Source: Streptomyces sp. NBC_00878
GTDB taxonomy: Bacteria > Actinomycetota > Actinomycetes > Streptomycetales > Streptomycetaceae
Reading direction: 5' to 3'
Assembly (NCBI RefSeq): GCF_026341515.1
Contig: NZ_JAPEOK010000001.1
Location: 3,534,001-3,598,000 of the forward strand
Length of the DNA: 64,000 nucleotides
Shown here: in pieces, positions 21,515 to 28,974 of the stretch
Layout: the number at the start of each line of letters is the position of its first letter
How positions within the stretch are numbered: the stretch's first letter is position 1
Notes under the pieces: model-generated
The model's database searches: none
Told to the model about the DNA's origin: nothing
What the model saw: only the letters and a program-made list of their open reading frames with translations
Program-made: the position numbers and the translations under genes

Positions 21515-22237
21515 ATGGACAGCATCGCCGCCACCTCGCTGGCCTCCCTCTGGGACGAGGTTTTCGGGAGCCAGCCCGACCCGGACACCTGGGTGGTCAT
21601 AGCCACGATGGTCGCCGCACTGGCCGTGATCGTGCCGCACAACATATGGCGGCTCTCGCGCAACGCCATCACCATCGCCCACGAGGGCGGCCACGGTCTC
21701 GTCGCGCTGCTCACGGGCCGCAGCCTCAGCGGTATCCGGCTGCACTCCGACACCAGCGGCCTCACCGTCAGCCGCGGCAAGCCGACGGGTCTCGGCATGA
21801 TCCTCACGGCGGCCTCGGGCTACACCGCTCCCCCGCTGCTCGGCCTCGGCGGCGCCGCGCTGCTGGCCGCGGGCCACATCACGGCCCTGCTGTGGCTGGC
21901 CACGGTGCTGCTCGTGGCGATGCTGGTGATGATCCGCAACGCGTACGGCGCCCTGACGGTCCTCCTGACCGGCGGCACGTTCGTCGTGGTCTCGTGGCTG
22001 GCCGGCCCCCAGGTGCAGGCGGCCTTCGCCTACGCCGTCGTCTGGTTCCTCCTCCTCGGCGGCGTGCGCCCGGCCTTCGAACTCCAGGTCAAGCGAAGCC
22101 GAGGCGGAGCCGGCGACTCGGACGCCGACCAACTCTCCCGCCTGACCCACGTCCCGGCAGGCATGTGGCTGTTCCTGTTCCACGCGGTGTCCTTGTGCTC
22201 ACTGTTGGGCGGAGGCAGGTGGCTACTGGGGCTGTGA
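21515..22237 (+). CDS. M50-family (site-2-protease-like) membrane metallopeptidase
   Basis: 240-residue integral membrane protein. The zinc motif HEGGH is at residues ~55-59 (ITIAHEGGHGLVALLTGRS), the pattern of the M50B/DUF subgroup of actinobacteria. About six hydrophobic helices follow (TMVAALAVIV, GLGGAALLAAGHITALLWLATVLLVAMLVMI, LLTGGTFVVVSWLAG, AYAVVWFLLLGGV, FLFHAVSLCSLL). The second zinc ligand region (usually NxxPxxPLDGG) is not obvious, so activity is uncertain. Start ATG 21515 lies 105 bp from the divergent SRAP gene; the gap probably holds both promoters. Confidence 0.82.
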   Translation: MDSIAATSLASLWDEVFGSQPDPDTWVVIATMVAALAVIVPHNIWRLSRNAITIAHEGGHGLVALLTGRSLSGIRLHSDTSGLTVSRGKPTGLGMILTAASGYTAPPLLGLGGAALLAAGHITALLWLATVLLVAMLVMIRNAYGALTVLLTGGTFVVVSWLAGPQVQAAFAYAVVWFLLLGGVRPAFELQVKRSRGGAGDSDADQLSRLTHVPAGMWLFLFHAVSLCSLLGGGRWLLGL

Positions 22238-22242
22238 AGGCT

Positions 22243-22310
22243 CCCCCGGAGGGGGGTCTTCAGGGGCGCGGGGAACTGCGCGACCAGCCACACACACGCC
22301 GCAGCCGCCC
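22243..22310 (+). repeat. Dispersed intergenic repeat, family B (short copy)
   Basis: GGGGCGCGGGGAACTGCGCG (22262-22281) followed by ACCAGCCACACACACGCCGC; lacks the central GCGGCTCCGCCGC block of the longer copies. Sits right after the M50 gene stop, with CCCCCGGAGGGGGG (22242-22255) as a small hairpin. Confidence 0.55.
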
Positions 22311-22383
22311 GACCACACCAACCTCCCGAGCTCTTGGGCGCACCCCCACGGAGTGGTTCCGCCGCTTTCGATCAAGATCTCCG

Positions 22384-22401
22384 TTAGTGGCTAGCCACTA
22401 A
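22384..22401. promoter_or_regulatory. Perfect 18-bp palindrome in front of aroA
   Basis: TTAGTGGCTAGCCACTAA is a perfect inverted repeat ending 9 bp before the aroA ATG. Its size and TTAG...CTAA ends resemble MarR- or GntR-type dimer operators. At this place it would overlap the start of transcription or the ribosome site. No regulator gene of that kind is adjacent on this side. Confidence 0.65.
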
Positions 22402-22410
22402 AGTGAGGGC

Positions 22411-23727
22411 ATGCCCGTTAACGCCGCACACACCGCCCTCTGGCCCGCCCCGCACGCGAGCGGAGCCGTCGACGCGACGGTCCACGTGCCCGGGTCCAAG
22501 TCGGTCACCAACCGCGCCCTCGTCCTCGCCGCCCTCGCGGCGGAGCCCGGCTGGCTGCGCCGCCCGCTCCGCTCCCGCGACACCCTCCTGATGGCCGGCG
22601 CCCTGCGGGCGATGGGCGTGGGCATCGAGGAGGGCGTGGGCCCCGACGGGTCCGGCGAGGCCTGGCGGGTCATCCCCTCGGGCCTGCACGGCCCGGCCAC
22701 GGTCGACGTCGGCAACGCCGGCACGGTGATGCGCTTCCTGCCCCCGGTCGCCGCCCTCGCGGACGGCCCCATCCGCTTCGACGGCGACCCGCGTTCGTAC
22801 GAGCGCCCCCTGAACGGTGTGATCGACGCGCTGCGTGCCCTCGGTGCCCGTATCGACGACGACAGCCGCGGCGCGCTGCCGTTGACCGTGCACGGCTCCG
22901 GGGCGCTGGAGGGCGGCCCGGTGGAGATCGACGCGTCCTCGTCGTCCCAGTTCGTGTCGGCGCTGCTGCTGTCCGCCCCGCACTTCAACCAGGGCGTGGA
23001 GGTACGGCACACCGGCTCCAGGCTCCCTTCCATGCCGCACATCCGGATGACCGTCGACATGCTGCGGTCGATCGGTGCCCAGGTGGACACCCCGGAGTCG
23101 GGCGGCGAGCCGAACGTCTGGCGGGTCACACCGGGCGCGCTCCTCGGCCGCGACCTGACGATCGAGCCGGACCTGTCGAATGCCCAGCCGTTCCTGGCGG
23201 CCGCCCTGGTCACCGGCGGCCGGGTCGTCATCCCTGACTGGCCGGTCCGCACCACCCAGCCCGGTGACAAGCTGCGCGAGATCTTCACCGAGATGGGCGG
23301 TTCCTGCGAACTGACCGACCGGGGCCTGGAGTTCACCGGCTCCGGCTCGATCCACGGCATCGACGTGGACCTCGGCGAGGTCGGCGAGCTGACCCCGGGC
23401 ATCGCGGCGGTCGCGGCCCTCGCCGACTCCCCCTCCACCCTCCGCGGCGTGGCCCATCTGCGCCTGCACGAGACGGACCGGCTGGCCGCGCTCACCAAGG
23501 AGATCAACGAACTCGGCGGTGACGTCACCGAGACCGCCGACGGCCTCCACATCCGCCCGCGCACGCTGCACGGCGGGACCTTCCACACGTACGACGACCA
23601 CCGCATGGCCACCGCGGGCGCGATCATCGGCCTCGCGGTCGAGGACGTACGGATCGAGAACGTGGCGACGACGGCGAAGACCCTGCCGGACTTCCCCGAT
23701 CTGTGGGCCGGAATGCTCGGGAACTGA
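22411..23727 (+). CDS. aroA: 3-phosphoshikimate 1-carboxyvinyltransferase (EPSP synthase)
   Basis: Shikimate-pathway step joining PEP to shikimate-3-phosphate; cytoplasmic. 438 residues. Seen: [18 protein letters not shown] (substrate Lys/Ser/Arg), [14 protein letters not shown] (PEP loop), [48 protein letters not shown] and [13 protein letters not shown]. The PEP-loop reads M-R-F-L where many AroA have M-R-P-L, a variant I recall from other actinobacteria. ATG 22411 follows GTGAGGGC. It is followed 16 bp later by rsgA in the same direction. Confidence 0.95.
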   Translation: MPVNAAHTALWPAPHASGAVDATVHVPGSKSVTNRALVLAALAAEPGWLRRPLRSRDTLLMAGALRAMGVGIEEGVGPDGSGEAWRVIPSGLHGPATVDVGNAGTVMRFLPPVAALADGPIRFDGDPRSYERPLNGVIDALRALGARIDDDSRGALPLTVHGSGALEGGPVEIDASSSSQFVSALLLSAPHFNQGVEVRHTGSRLPSMPHIRMTVDMLRSIGAQVDTPESGGEPNVWRVTPGALLGRDLTIEPDLSNAQPFLAAALVTGGRVVIPDWPVRTTQPGDKLREIFTEMGGSCELTDRGLEFTGSGSIHGIDVDLGEVGELTPGIAAVAALADSPSTLRGVAHLRLHETDRLAALTKEINELGGDVTETADGLHIRPRTLHGGTFHTYDDHRMATAGAIIGLAVEDVRIENVATTAKTLPDFPDLWAGMLGN

Positions 23728-23743
23728 CGGGCGGACCGGGATC

Positions 23744-24754
23744 ATGCGCCGTTACGGCAAGCACACCGACGAGGACGACATCCGCCAGCGCCCGAACCGC
23801 AAGGGCAACCGGCCTCGTACGAACATCCGCCCCAAGCACGAGGAAGCGGTCGAGGGCATGGTCCTCACCGTCGACCGGGGCCGCCTGACCTGCCTGGTCG
23901 ACGACCGTGTCGTCATGGCGATGAAGGCTCGCGAACTGGGCCGCAAGGCCGCGGTCGTCGGCGACCGGGTGGCCATCGTCGGCGACCTGTCCGGCGAGAA
24001 GGACACGCTGGCCCGGATCGTCCGCATCGAGCCGCGCACCTCCGTCCTGCGCCGCACGGCCGACGACGACGATCCGTACGAGCGCGTGGTCGTCGCCAAC
24101 GCCGACCAGTTGGCCATCGTCACAGCCTTGGCCGACCCCGAGCCGCGCCCTCGCCTCATCGACCGCTGCCTGGTGGCGGCGTACGACGGCGGTCTGGACC
24201 CCCTGCTGGTCCTGACGAAGTCGGACCTGGCATCTCCTGACGAACTCCTGGAGATGTACGGGGCGTTGGGCGTCCCGTACGTCGTGACGAGCCGTCAGGA
24301 GCTGGAGAGCGGCGAGGCGTTGGACCGCGTGCACAAGCAACTGGACGGCAAGATCACGGCCTTCGTCGGACACTCGGGCGTCGGCAAGACGACGCTGGTC
24401 AACGCGCTCGTGTCGCGCGAGCGGCGGCGTTCGACGGGCGTGGTCAACGCGGTCACCGGCCGCGGCCGGCACACCACGACGTCGGCCCGGGCGATCCCGC
24501 TGCCCGACAACGACGGCTGGGTCGTCGACACTCCGGGCGTACGGTCCTTCGGCCTGCACCATGTGGACCCGTCGCGGGTCATCAAGGCCTTCCCCGACCT
24601 GGAGCCCGGCACCGAGGGCTGTCCGCGCGCGTGCAGCCACGACGAGCCGGACTGCGCGCTGGACGAGTGGGTGGCAGAGGGCCACGCGGACCCGGCACGC
24701 CTCTATTCACTGCGCCGACTGCTCTCCACGCGCGAGCGACGAGAGGGCGACTGA
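23744..24754 (+). CDS. rsgA: Ribosome small-subunit GTPase RsgA
   Basis: Circularly permuted GTPase helping 30S maturation. 336 residues. N-terminal basic OB-fold region (RRYGKHTDEDDIRQRPNRKGNRPRTN, then VDRGRLTCLVDDR). G motifs come in permuted order: LVLTKSDL (G4), then GHSGVGKTTLVNAL (G1), GRGRHTTTSARAIPL (G2), DTPGVRSF (G3). The zinc module is CPRACSHDEPDCAL near the C-terminus. ATG 23744 lies 16 bp after the aroA stop; the two genes form an operon, an arrangement I recall from other Streptomyces. Confidence 0.93.
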   Translation: MRRYGKHTDEDDIRQRPNRKGNRPRTNIRPKHEEAVEGMVLTVDRGRLTCLVDDRVVMAMKARELGRKAAVVGDRVAIVGDLSGEKDTLARIVRIEPRTSVLRRTADDDDPYERVVVANADQLAIVTALADPEPRPRLIDRCLVAAYDGGLDPLLVLTKSDLASPDELLEMYGALGVPYVVTSRQELESGEALDRVHKQLDGKITAFVGHSGVGKTTLVNALVSRERRRSTGVVNAVTGRGRHTTTSARAIPLPDNDGWVVDTPGVRSFGLHHVDPSRVIKAFPDLEPGTEGCPRACSHDEPDCALDEWVAEGHADPARLYSLRRLLSTRERREGD

Positions 24755-24764
24755 TCTCGCGACC

Positions 24765-24872
24765 GCTCCTGTCGCTGATCCCGTCACTGGTCCCGTCACT
24801 GGTCCCGTCGCTGATCCCGTCGCTGATCGCATGACCGATCCCATGACCGATCGCAATTCCGATCCCGGTGAC
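24765..24872 (+). repeat. Degenerate 12-bp tandem repeat downstream of rsgA
   Basis: About nine units related to GATCCCGTCACT, starting 10 bp after the rsgA stop: GATCCCGTCACT, GGTCCCGTCACT, GGTCCCGTCGCT, GATCCCGTCGCT, GATCGCATGACC, GATCCCATGACC and decaying. It would read as Ser-Leu-Ile/Val-Pro repeats in one frame, but no start or ribosome site supports translation. Confidence 0.8.
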
Positions 24873-24896
24873 GATCGCCGCGTGACCTCAGTGTTG

Positions 24897-24948
24897 TTTG
24901 CATCCCCGCTGCGACGGTAAAGGCATAATCGCACCAAGCGGGATGCAA
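24897..24948 (+). promoter_or_regulatory. Inverted repeat in the leader/promoter of the SMR transporter gene
   Basis: TTTGCATCCCCGCT (24897-24910) can pair with AAGCGGGATGCAA (24936-24948) with one bulged C. CATAAT at 24924-24929 within the loop is a possible -10. After it, AAGCG recurs at 24936, 24946 and 24956. It may be an operator pair or RNA structure; I could not match it to a guanidine riboswitch consensus. Confidence 0.4.
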
Positions 24949-24986
24949 GCGAGACGAAGCGGTCACGGAGCGTGGGAGGGCATCAC

Positions 24987-25310
24987 ATGGCGTGGCTGCT
25001 GGTTGTCGTGGCGGGGCTCCTGGAGACGGGTTTCGCCGTCTGCCTCAAGCTCTCCCACGGCTTCACGAGACTCTGGCCCACGGTGGCCTTCTGCATCTTC
25101 GCGCTGGGCAGCTTCGGCCTCCTCACCCTGTCCCTCAAGAAGCTCGACGTGGGCCCCGCCTACGCGGTCTGGACAGGCATCGGCGCCGCCGGCACCGCCA
25201 TCTACGGAATGATCTTCCTCGACGACCTGGTCTCCACTCTCAAGATCGTCTCGATCAGCCTGGTGATCATAGGAGTCATCGGCCTTCAGCTGTCGGGCTC
25301 GTCCCACTAG
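24987..25310 (+). CDS. Small multidrug resistance family transporter (SugE/Gdx-like)
   Basis: 107-residue, four-helix proton-coupled exporter. Helix 1 has the essential Glu in VVVAGLLETGFAVCLKLSHGF; GFAVCLKLSHGFT is the SugE/Gdx subtype rather than EmrE. Helices 2-4 (TVAFCIFALGSFGLLTLSL, PAYAVWTGIGAAGTAIYGMIFL, LKIVSISLVIIGVIGLQLSG) are intact. Gdx-type proteins export guanidinium, others quaternary ammonium; the substrate here is inferred. ATG 24987 follows GTGGGAGGGC. A TetR gene converges on it 112 bp away, but would bind elsewhere if it regulates it. Confidence 0.9.
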   Translation: MAWLLVVVAGLLETGFAVCLKLSHGFTRLWPTVAFCIFALGSFGLLTLSLKKLDVGPAYAVWTGIGAAGTAIYGMIFLDDLVSTLKIVSISLVIIGVIGLQLSGSSH

Positions 25311-25364
25311 CGAACGGCAAGCGACGCGGCCGGTCGTCGGCCTGAACCCACCCACGCCCCGCAG

Positions 25365-25442
25365 CCGCGCTCAACTCACGGACCGCACAGCCCCGCTCGA
25401 CTCACGGACCCCACAACCGCGCTCAACTCACGGACCGCACAG
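25365..25442. repeat. Three 26-bp tandem repeats over the TetR gene's 3' end
   Basis: Units 25365-25390, 25391-25416 and 25417-25442; the first and third are identical (CCGCGCTCAACTCACGGACC...), the second differs at four positions. The third unit contains the stop and the last codons (TVRSVS) of the TetR gene, so the two others look like duplications of the gene's end. Confidence 0.85.
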
Positions 25443-26034
25443 TCGCCAGAGCGTCCCGAACCATCCCCGCCGTACCGCCCTCCCCGGCAGGGGCGAGCAC
25501 GCACGACACCCCCAACCGCGCCGCGAGTTCACAGGCCCGGGCCACCTCCCCGGCCTCGGACTTCGAGGCCCCGGGCGCGGTCAGCGACGCGACGGCACGA
25601 TCGCGCACAAGGGCCACGAAGTCACCGGGCGAGGGCAACGGCCCATCGGCCCGCCGCTGAGCGGGCACGGCCGAGGAGGACGGCACCGCGGACAAGGTGG
25701 GAGACGGCAGCCTCTCCGCCCAGCACCCCGTGAGCATCGCCCGCACCAACACGTTGCCCCGTGCCGCCGAGACCGTCCACTCCGCCGCCGCGGCGAGCCG
25801 CTCCCGAGGCTCCGCCCGACTCACCAAGGCCCGCTCCACCCCCGCGAGATACGCATCGGCCTCCCGACGTACGAGGGCCCGTGCGAGCCCCTCCTTGCTC
25901 CCGAACTCGTTGTAGAGGGTCTGCCGGGACACCCCGGCCGCGGCGGCCACATCGACCATCCGCACGGCGGACCACGGACGGCGTCCGAGCGCTGTGTAGG
26001 CGGCGTCCAGTAGGGATTCCCGCGCTGCAGGCAT
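25423..26034 (-). CDS. TetR-family transcriptional regulator
   Basis: 203 residues. The N-terminal helix-turn-helix is plain: SLLDAAYTALGRRPWSAVRMVDVAAAAGVSRQTLYNEFGSKEGLARALV (residues ~6-54). The remaining ~150 residues are an effector domain with an Ala/Ser/Pro-rich middle and a late CELAARLGVSCVL helix; ligand unknown. ATG 26034 has AGGGAGG at 26041-26047 and gives the usual short lead; an upstream in-frame start at 26097 is less likely. Convergent with the SMR gene and divergent from hisN. Confidence 0.88.
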   Translation of the reverse strand: MPAARESLLDAAYTALGRRPWSAVRMVDVAAAAGVSRQTLYNEFGSKEGLARALVRREADAYLAGVERALVSRAEPRERLAAAAEWTVSAARGNVLVRAMLTGCWAERLPSPTLSAVPSSSAVPAQRRADGPLPSPGDFVALVRDRAVASLTAPGASKSEAGEVARACELAARLGVSCVLAPAGEGGTAGMVRDALATVRSVS

Positions 26035-26276
26035 CGTCGCCTCCCTGGGGCGATCGGCTCTGCGCTTCAGAGTTGACGCGTGCGGGGGCACTGTCAAGGG
26101 TTCGCGGCATGACCGGGGGGCGCGGGGCTCCGCAAGGGGGCGCGGGTCTGTTCCGGTCCGCGGCTCGGCCGCGGAGCACGCCCGGCCGCGTCCGACCCGC
26201 CCCCGACCCTCACCCGTAACACAACCCCGGTCTCCCCCCGTTCCCCGCGGAGCGTCACGGCAGATACGGTTCGCTC

Positions 26277-27077
26277 ATGCCCGACTATCGCGATGACCTG
26301 CGCCTCGCCCATGTCCTGGCGGACGCCGCCGACGCCGCGACGATGGACCGGTTCAAGGCGCTCGACCTCAAGGTCGAGACCAAGCCGGACATGACCCCGG
26401 TGAGCGAGGCCGACAAGGCCGCCGAGGAGCTGATCCGCGGCCACCTCCAGCGGGCCCGGCCGCGCGACGCGATCCTCGGCGAGGAGTACGGCGTCGAGGG
26501 CACGGGCCCCCGCCGCTGGGTGATCGACCCGATCGACGGCACCAAGAACTACGTACGCGGCGTGCCCGTCTGGGCCACGCTCATCGCGCTGATGGAGGCG
26601 GTCGAGGGCGGCTACCAGCCGGTCGTCGGGGTGGTCTCCGCGCCCGCGCTGGCCCGCCGCTGGTGGGCGGCGAAGGGGCACGGCGCGTTCACCGGCCGCA
26701 GCCTGTCGTCCGCGTCGCGGCTGAAGGTCTCCCAGGTCTCGCGCATGAAGGACGCGTCCTTCGCGTACTCCTCCCTGGGCGGCTGGGAGGAACGCAGCCT
26801 GCTGGACGGCTTCCTGGACCTGACCCGCGAGGTGTGGCGCACGCGCGCGTACGGCGACTTCTGGCCGTACATGCTGGTCGCCGAGGGCTCGGTCGACATC
26901 TGCGCGGAGCCCGAACTGTCACTGTGGGACATGGCGGCGAACGCGATCATCGTGACCGAGGCGGGCGGCTCCTTCACGGGCCTCGACGGCCGCCCGGGCC
27001 CGCACAGCGGCAACGCGGCGGCATCGAACGGCATCCTCCACGACGAGCTGCTGGGCTATCTGAACCAGCGCTACTGA
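26277..27077 (+). CDS. hisN: Histidinol-phosphatase, inositol-monophosphatase fold (HisN)
   Basis: Dephosphorylates L-histidinol phosphate in histidine synthesis; Mg-dependent. 266 residues. Metal and active-site motifs are intact: [26 protein letters not shown], and [19 protein letters not shown] near the C-terminus. The last codons (NQRY, stop) lie in a 14-bp sequence repeated at 41386-41399, so this 3' end is the attachment site of the element that follows; the protein end is restored by the insertion. Without the element the next chromosomal gene would be the CBS gene at 41572. Confidence 0.93.
   Translation: MPDYRDDLRLAHVLADAADAATMDRFKALDLKVETKPDMTPVSEADKAAEELIRGHLQRARPRDAILGEEYGVEGTGPRRWVIDPIDGTKNYVRGVPVWATLIALMEAVEGGYQPVVGVVSAPALARRWWAAKGHGAFTGRSLSSASRLKVSQVSRMKDASFAYSSLGGWEERSLLDGFLDLTREVWRTRAYGDFWPYMLVAEGSVDICAEPELSLWDMAANAIIVTEAGGSFTGLDGRPGPHSGNAAASNGILHDELLGYLNQRY
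27064..27077 (+). other. attL: 14-bp core ACCAGCGCTACTGA at the 3' end of hisN
   Basis: Exact match to 41386-41399, same orientation. Covers the last four codons and stop of hisN and lies 37 bp from the int stop, the usual position for attL. Confidence 0.85.
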
Positions 27078-27114
27078 CGCCGCTTACGGCTTGACCTGCA
27101 CGTTTCCCCTATCC

Positions 27115-28350
27115 TCACCCCTCCTGGGCCGTCGTGGGGCCGTCATCGGTCTTCGGGCCGTCCTCGAACGCGCGGTTCACCGCCTCCCTCGTGCGCTTCT
27201 CGCTGCTCGGCATCAGGTGGGTGTACGTCCGCAGCGTGAAGCCGGGGTCATGGTGTCCCAGGTACTCCGACAACGCCTTGATGCTCTCCCCCGCGTCCAG
27301 CAGTACGGACGCGTAGAAGTGCCTCAGCGCGTGCATGCCGTTCTCCCTGCCGCGCGGGACACCCGCCTTATCGAGAGCGGGCCGCCACGCCTTGAGGTTG
27401 AAGGTAAAGCGATTCACCGCGCGCCCCTCGGCATTGGGAAAGAGCAGGGGCGCAGTAACCGGTGAGCCATCGACCGACCGCCACGGCAGCGTCACGGCCA
27501 AGGGCGGATACTGCGCGATATGAGCCTCCAGCGCGCGAGCGACGCTCTCCGGCAGGGGGACCGTACGCGCCTTGCCGCCCTTGGGAAGCGCGAACACCTG
27601 CTTCGTGGCGATGAGCTTGACCTGGCGGACGATGTGAACGACCCCTTCGACGAAGTCCACATCGTCAACGGTCAGGCCGAGCGCTTCGCCCTGGCGCATG
27701 CCGCACCCGCCGGCCACGTCCACCATGGCCCGGTACCGCTCCGGCAGGTTCGAGCGCACGGCCAGCACGCGCTCAGGCGCCCACGGCGCGATCCGGCGAG
27801 GTTCCGGCTTGGGTGCCTTCACAGACGACGAACGGCACGGGTTGTGCGGGATCAGGCGATCGTCGACGGCAGCCGCCAACATCGCGTTGAGATTCGCGAA
27901 GATGACCCGCTGATAGGCGGGGGCCAATCCCCCGTCTTCGAGCTTCCGCAGCCACTCCCGGATATGGATCGGCCTCAGCGCGTCGAGTGAGCGGCTGCCC
28001 AGATGCGGCAGGACATGCAGGCGGATACGCGTCTCCGTGCTCACGAATGTGCTGGGGTCCATGGTCAGGGACGCCAACCACCGTTCGGCGTGCTGCCGCA
28101 CGGTGAGGCGACCGGCCCGAGGGTCGATGTACTGCCCGCGCGTCATGTCCGCCTCGATCCCGGACAGCCATTTCTCAGCGAGTCGCTTCTGTCCATCGGG
28201 GAAGCTCTTGGACTTCTCGGTACCGTCGGGGCCGACGTACCGGGCCCGGTAGCGCAGGCCGCTTCCGTGGCGGTCGCTCTTGACGCGGGCGGTCTTGCCG
28301 TCGGTGTTGGTCTCGGTCTTGTACCAGCGGTCTTGGATGTGGCCTGCCAT
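27115..28350 (-). CDS. int: Tyrosine site-specific integrase
   Basis: 411-residue phage/AICE-type integrase. N-terminal SAM-like arm and core-binding domain (residues ~1-175, TVRQHAERWLASL, LDALRPIHIREWL), then the catalytic domain: first Arg in GGCGMRQGEALGL (~residue 217), H-x-x-R in MHALRHFYAS (~340), second His in LGHHDPG, and the nucleophile Tyr in LRTYTHLM (~378). All catalytic residues are present, so it should be active. Adjacent to attL with xis upstream, separated by a hairpin. ATG 28350 begins MAGHIQDRWYK. Target specificity for hisN is inferred from position. Confidence 0.95.
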   Translation of the reverse strand: MAGHIQDRWYKTETNTDGKTARVKSDRHGSGLRYRARYVGPDGTEKSKSFPDGQKRLAEKWLSGIEADMTRGQYIDPRAGRLTVRQHAERWLASLTMDPSTFVSTETRIRLHVLPHLGSRSLDALRPIHIREWLRKLEDGGLAPAYQRVIFANLNAMLAAAVDDRLIPHNPCRSSSVKAPKPEPRRIAPWAPERVLAVRSNLPERYRAMVDVAGGCGMRQGEALGLTVDDVDFVEGVVHIVRQVKLIATKQVFALPKGGKARTVPLPESVARALEAHIAQYPPLAVTLPWRSVDGSPVTAPLLFPNAEGRAVNRFTFNLKAWRPALDKAGVPRGRENGMHALRHFYASVLLDAGESIKALSEYLGHHDPGFTLRTYTHLMPSSEKRTREAVNRAFEDGPKTDDGPTTAQEG

Positions 28351-28380
28351 GCGGGGGCGGTTCCCTTCTAGGCATGGGAA

Positions 28381-28405
28381 GGGAGGGCCACGGTGTGGCC
28401 CTCCC
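28381..28405. terminator. Hairpin between xis and int
   Basis: GGGAGGGCCAC (28381-28391) and GTGGCCCTCCC (28395-28405), a perfect 11-bp stem with a 3-nt loop. On the minus strand it follows xis and precedes int, and may set different levels of the two proteins. Confidence 0.65.
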
Positions 28406-28437
28406 TCGGGGTGTTGAGCTGTGCGGCTGTGGCTGGG

Positions 28438-28683
28438 TCAGGCGGCGGCCTGGTCGTCGGTCTTGCGGTCGGTGACGTAGGCGCGGACGTCGGCGGGGTC
28501 GTAGCGCAGGTGCTTACCGATGCGGAACCCGGGTGGGCCGGTGCGCTTCTTGTGCCACTGGTAGACGGTCTCTTTGGGCACCTTGAACATCACGGCGATG
28601 TCGTCGGGGGTGAGGTATTGGTCCGGAAGGCCGCCCCGGAGGGCGGCGCGGGGGTCTGGTCTCGCGGGGGCAGGCGCGCTCAC
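28438..28683 (-). CDS. xis: Excisionase-like MerR-type helix-turn-helix protein
   Basis: 81 residues; small DNA-binding protein directing excision. Helix-turn-helix: YLTPDDIAVMFKVPKETVYQWHKKRTGPPGFRIGKHLRYDPADVRAYV, the usual AlpA/Xis pattern (residues ~23-70), with an acidic tail. GTG 28683 is preceded by GGAGG at 28687-28691. Lies between the iteron region and int, as in pSAM2-type elements. Confidence 0.9.
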   Translation of the reverse strand: MSAPAPARPDPRAALRGGLPDQYLTPDDIAVMFKVPKETVYQWHKKRTGPPGFRIGKHLRYDPADVRAYVTDRKTDDQAAA

Positions 28684-28719
28684 AGGAGCCTCCGAGCTGA
28701 TGGCAGGGCTGCATTCCGC

Positions 28720-28957
28720 TGACAGAACTGACAGAACCTCGCCGCTAGGGCGCTGACCTGCTGCTTTGATGGGTTCTGGATCTTTGACAGAACTGAATTA
28801 AAACCTGACAGAACCTCGCCGGGGGAGGTTCTGTCACCGGACCCCCGGAGTCGCTGCCGGAGGTTCTGTCGAGTTTTAATTCAGTTCTGTCAGAACCGCG
28901 ATCATGGTTGTTCGTGCAGGTCAGCAGCTTGGGTGGGGGGTTGTGTCAGTTCTGTCG
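28720..28957. repeat. Iteron cluster: putative replication origin and/or operator
   Basis: Eight copies of TGACAGAAC or its complement: forward at 28720, 28729, 28785 and 28806; reverse at 28828, 28863, 28884 and 28949. The middle six form a large imperfect inverted repeat, whose arms (28785-28817 and 28861-28892) include the AT-rich TGAATTAAAAC on the left and GTTTTAATTCA on the right. It fills the 291-bp gap between xis and the DUF3987 replication gene. A palindrome with iterons and an A/T patch is typical of plasmid origins, but binding by an element-encoded protein is inferred. Confidence 0.75.
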
Positions 28958-28974
28958 GTGGTCTGGGGGTTGTG

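Noticed and set aside
24898..24990. Guanidine riboswitch before the SMR gene
   Set aside because: The loop and core motifs of guanidine-I, -II and -III classes were not found; only an inverted repeat is seen.
25365..25442. Possible CRISPR from 26-bp direct repeats
   Set aside because: Units are contiguous without spacers and include a gene end.
28438..28960. CRISPR-like array suspected from repeated TGACAGAAC units
   Set aside because: Units are 9 bp, in both orientations with irregular spacing, and no cas gene is present; an iteron cluster explains them.
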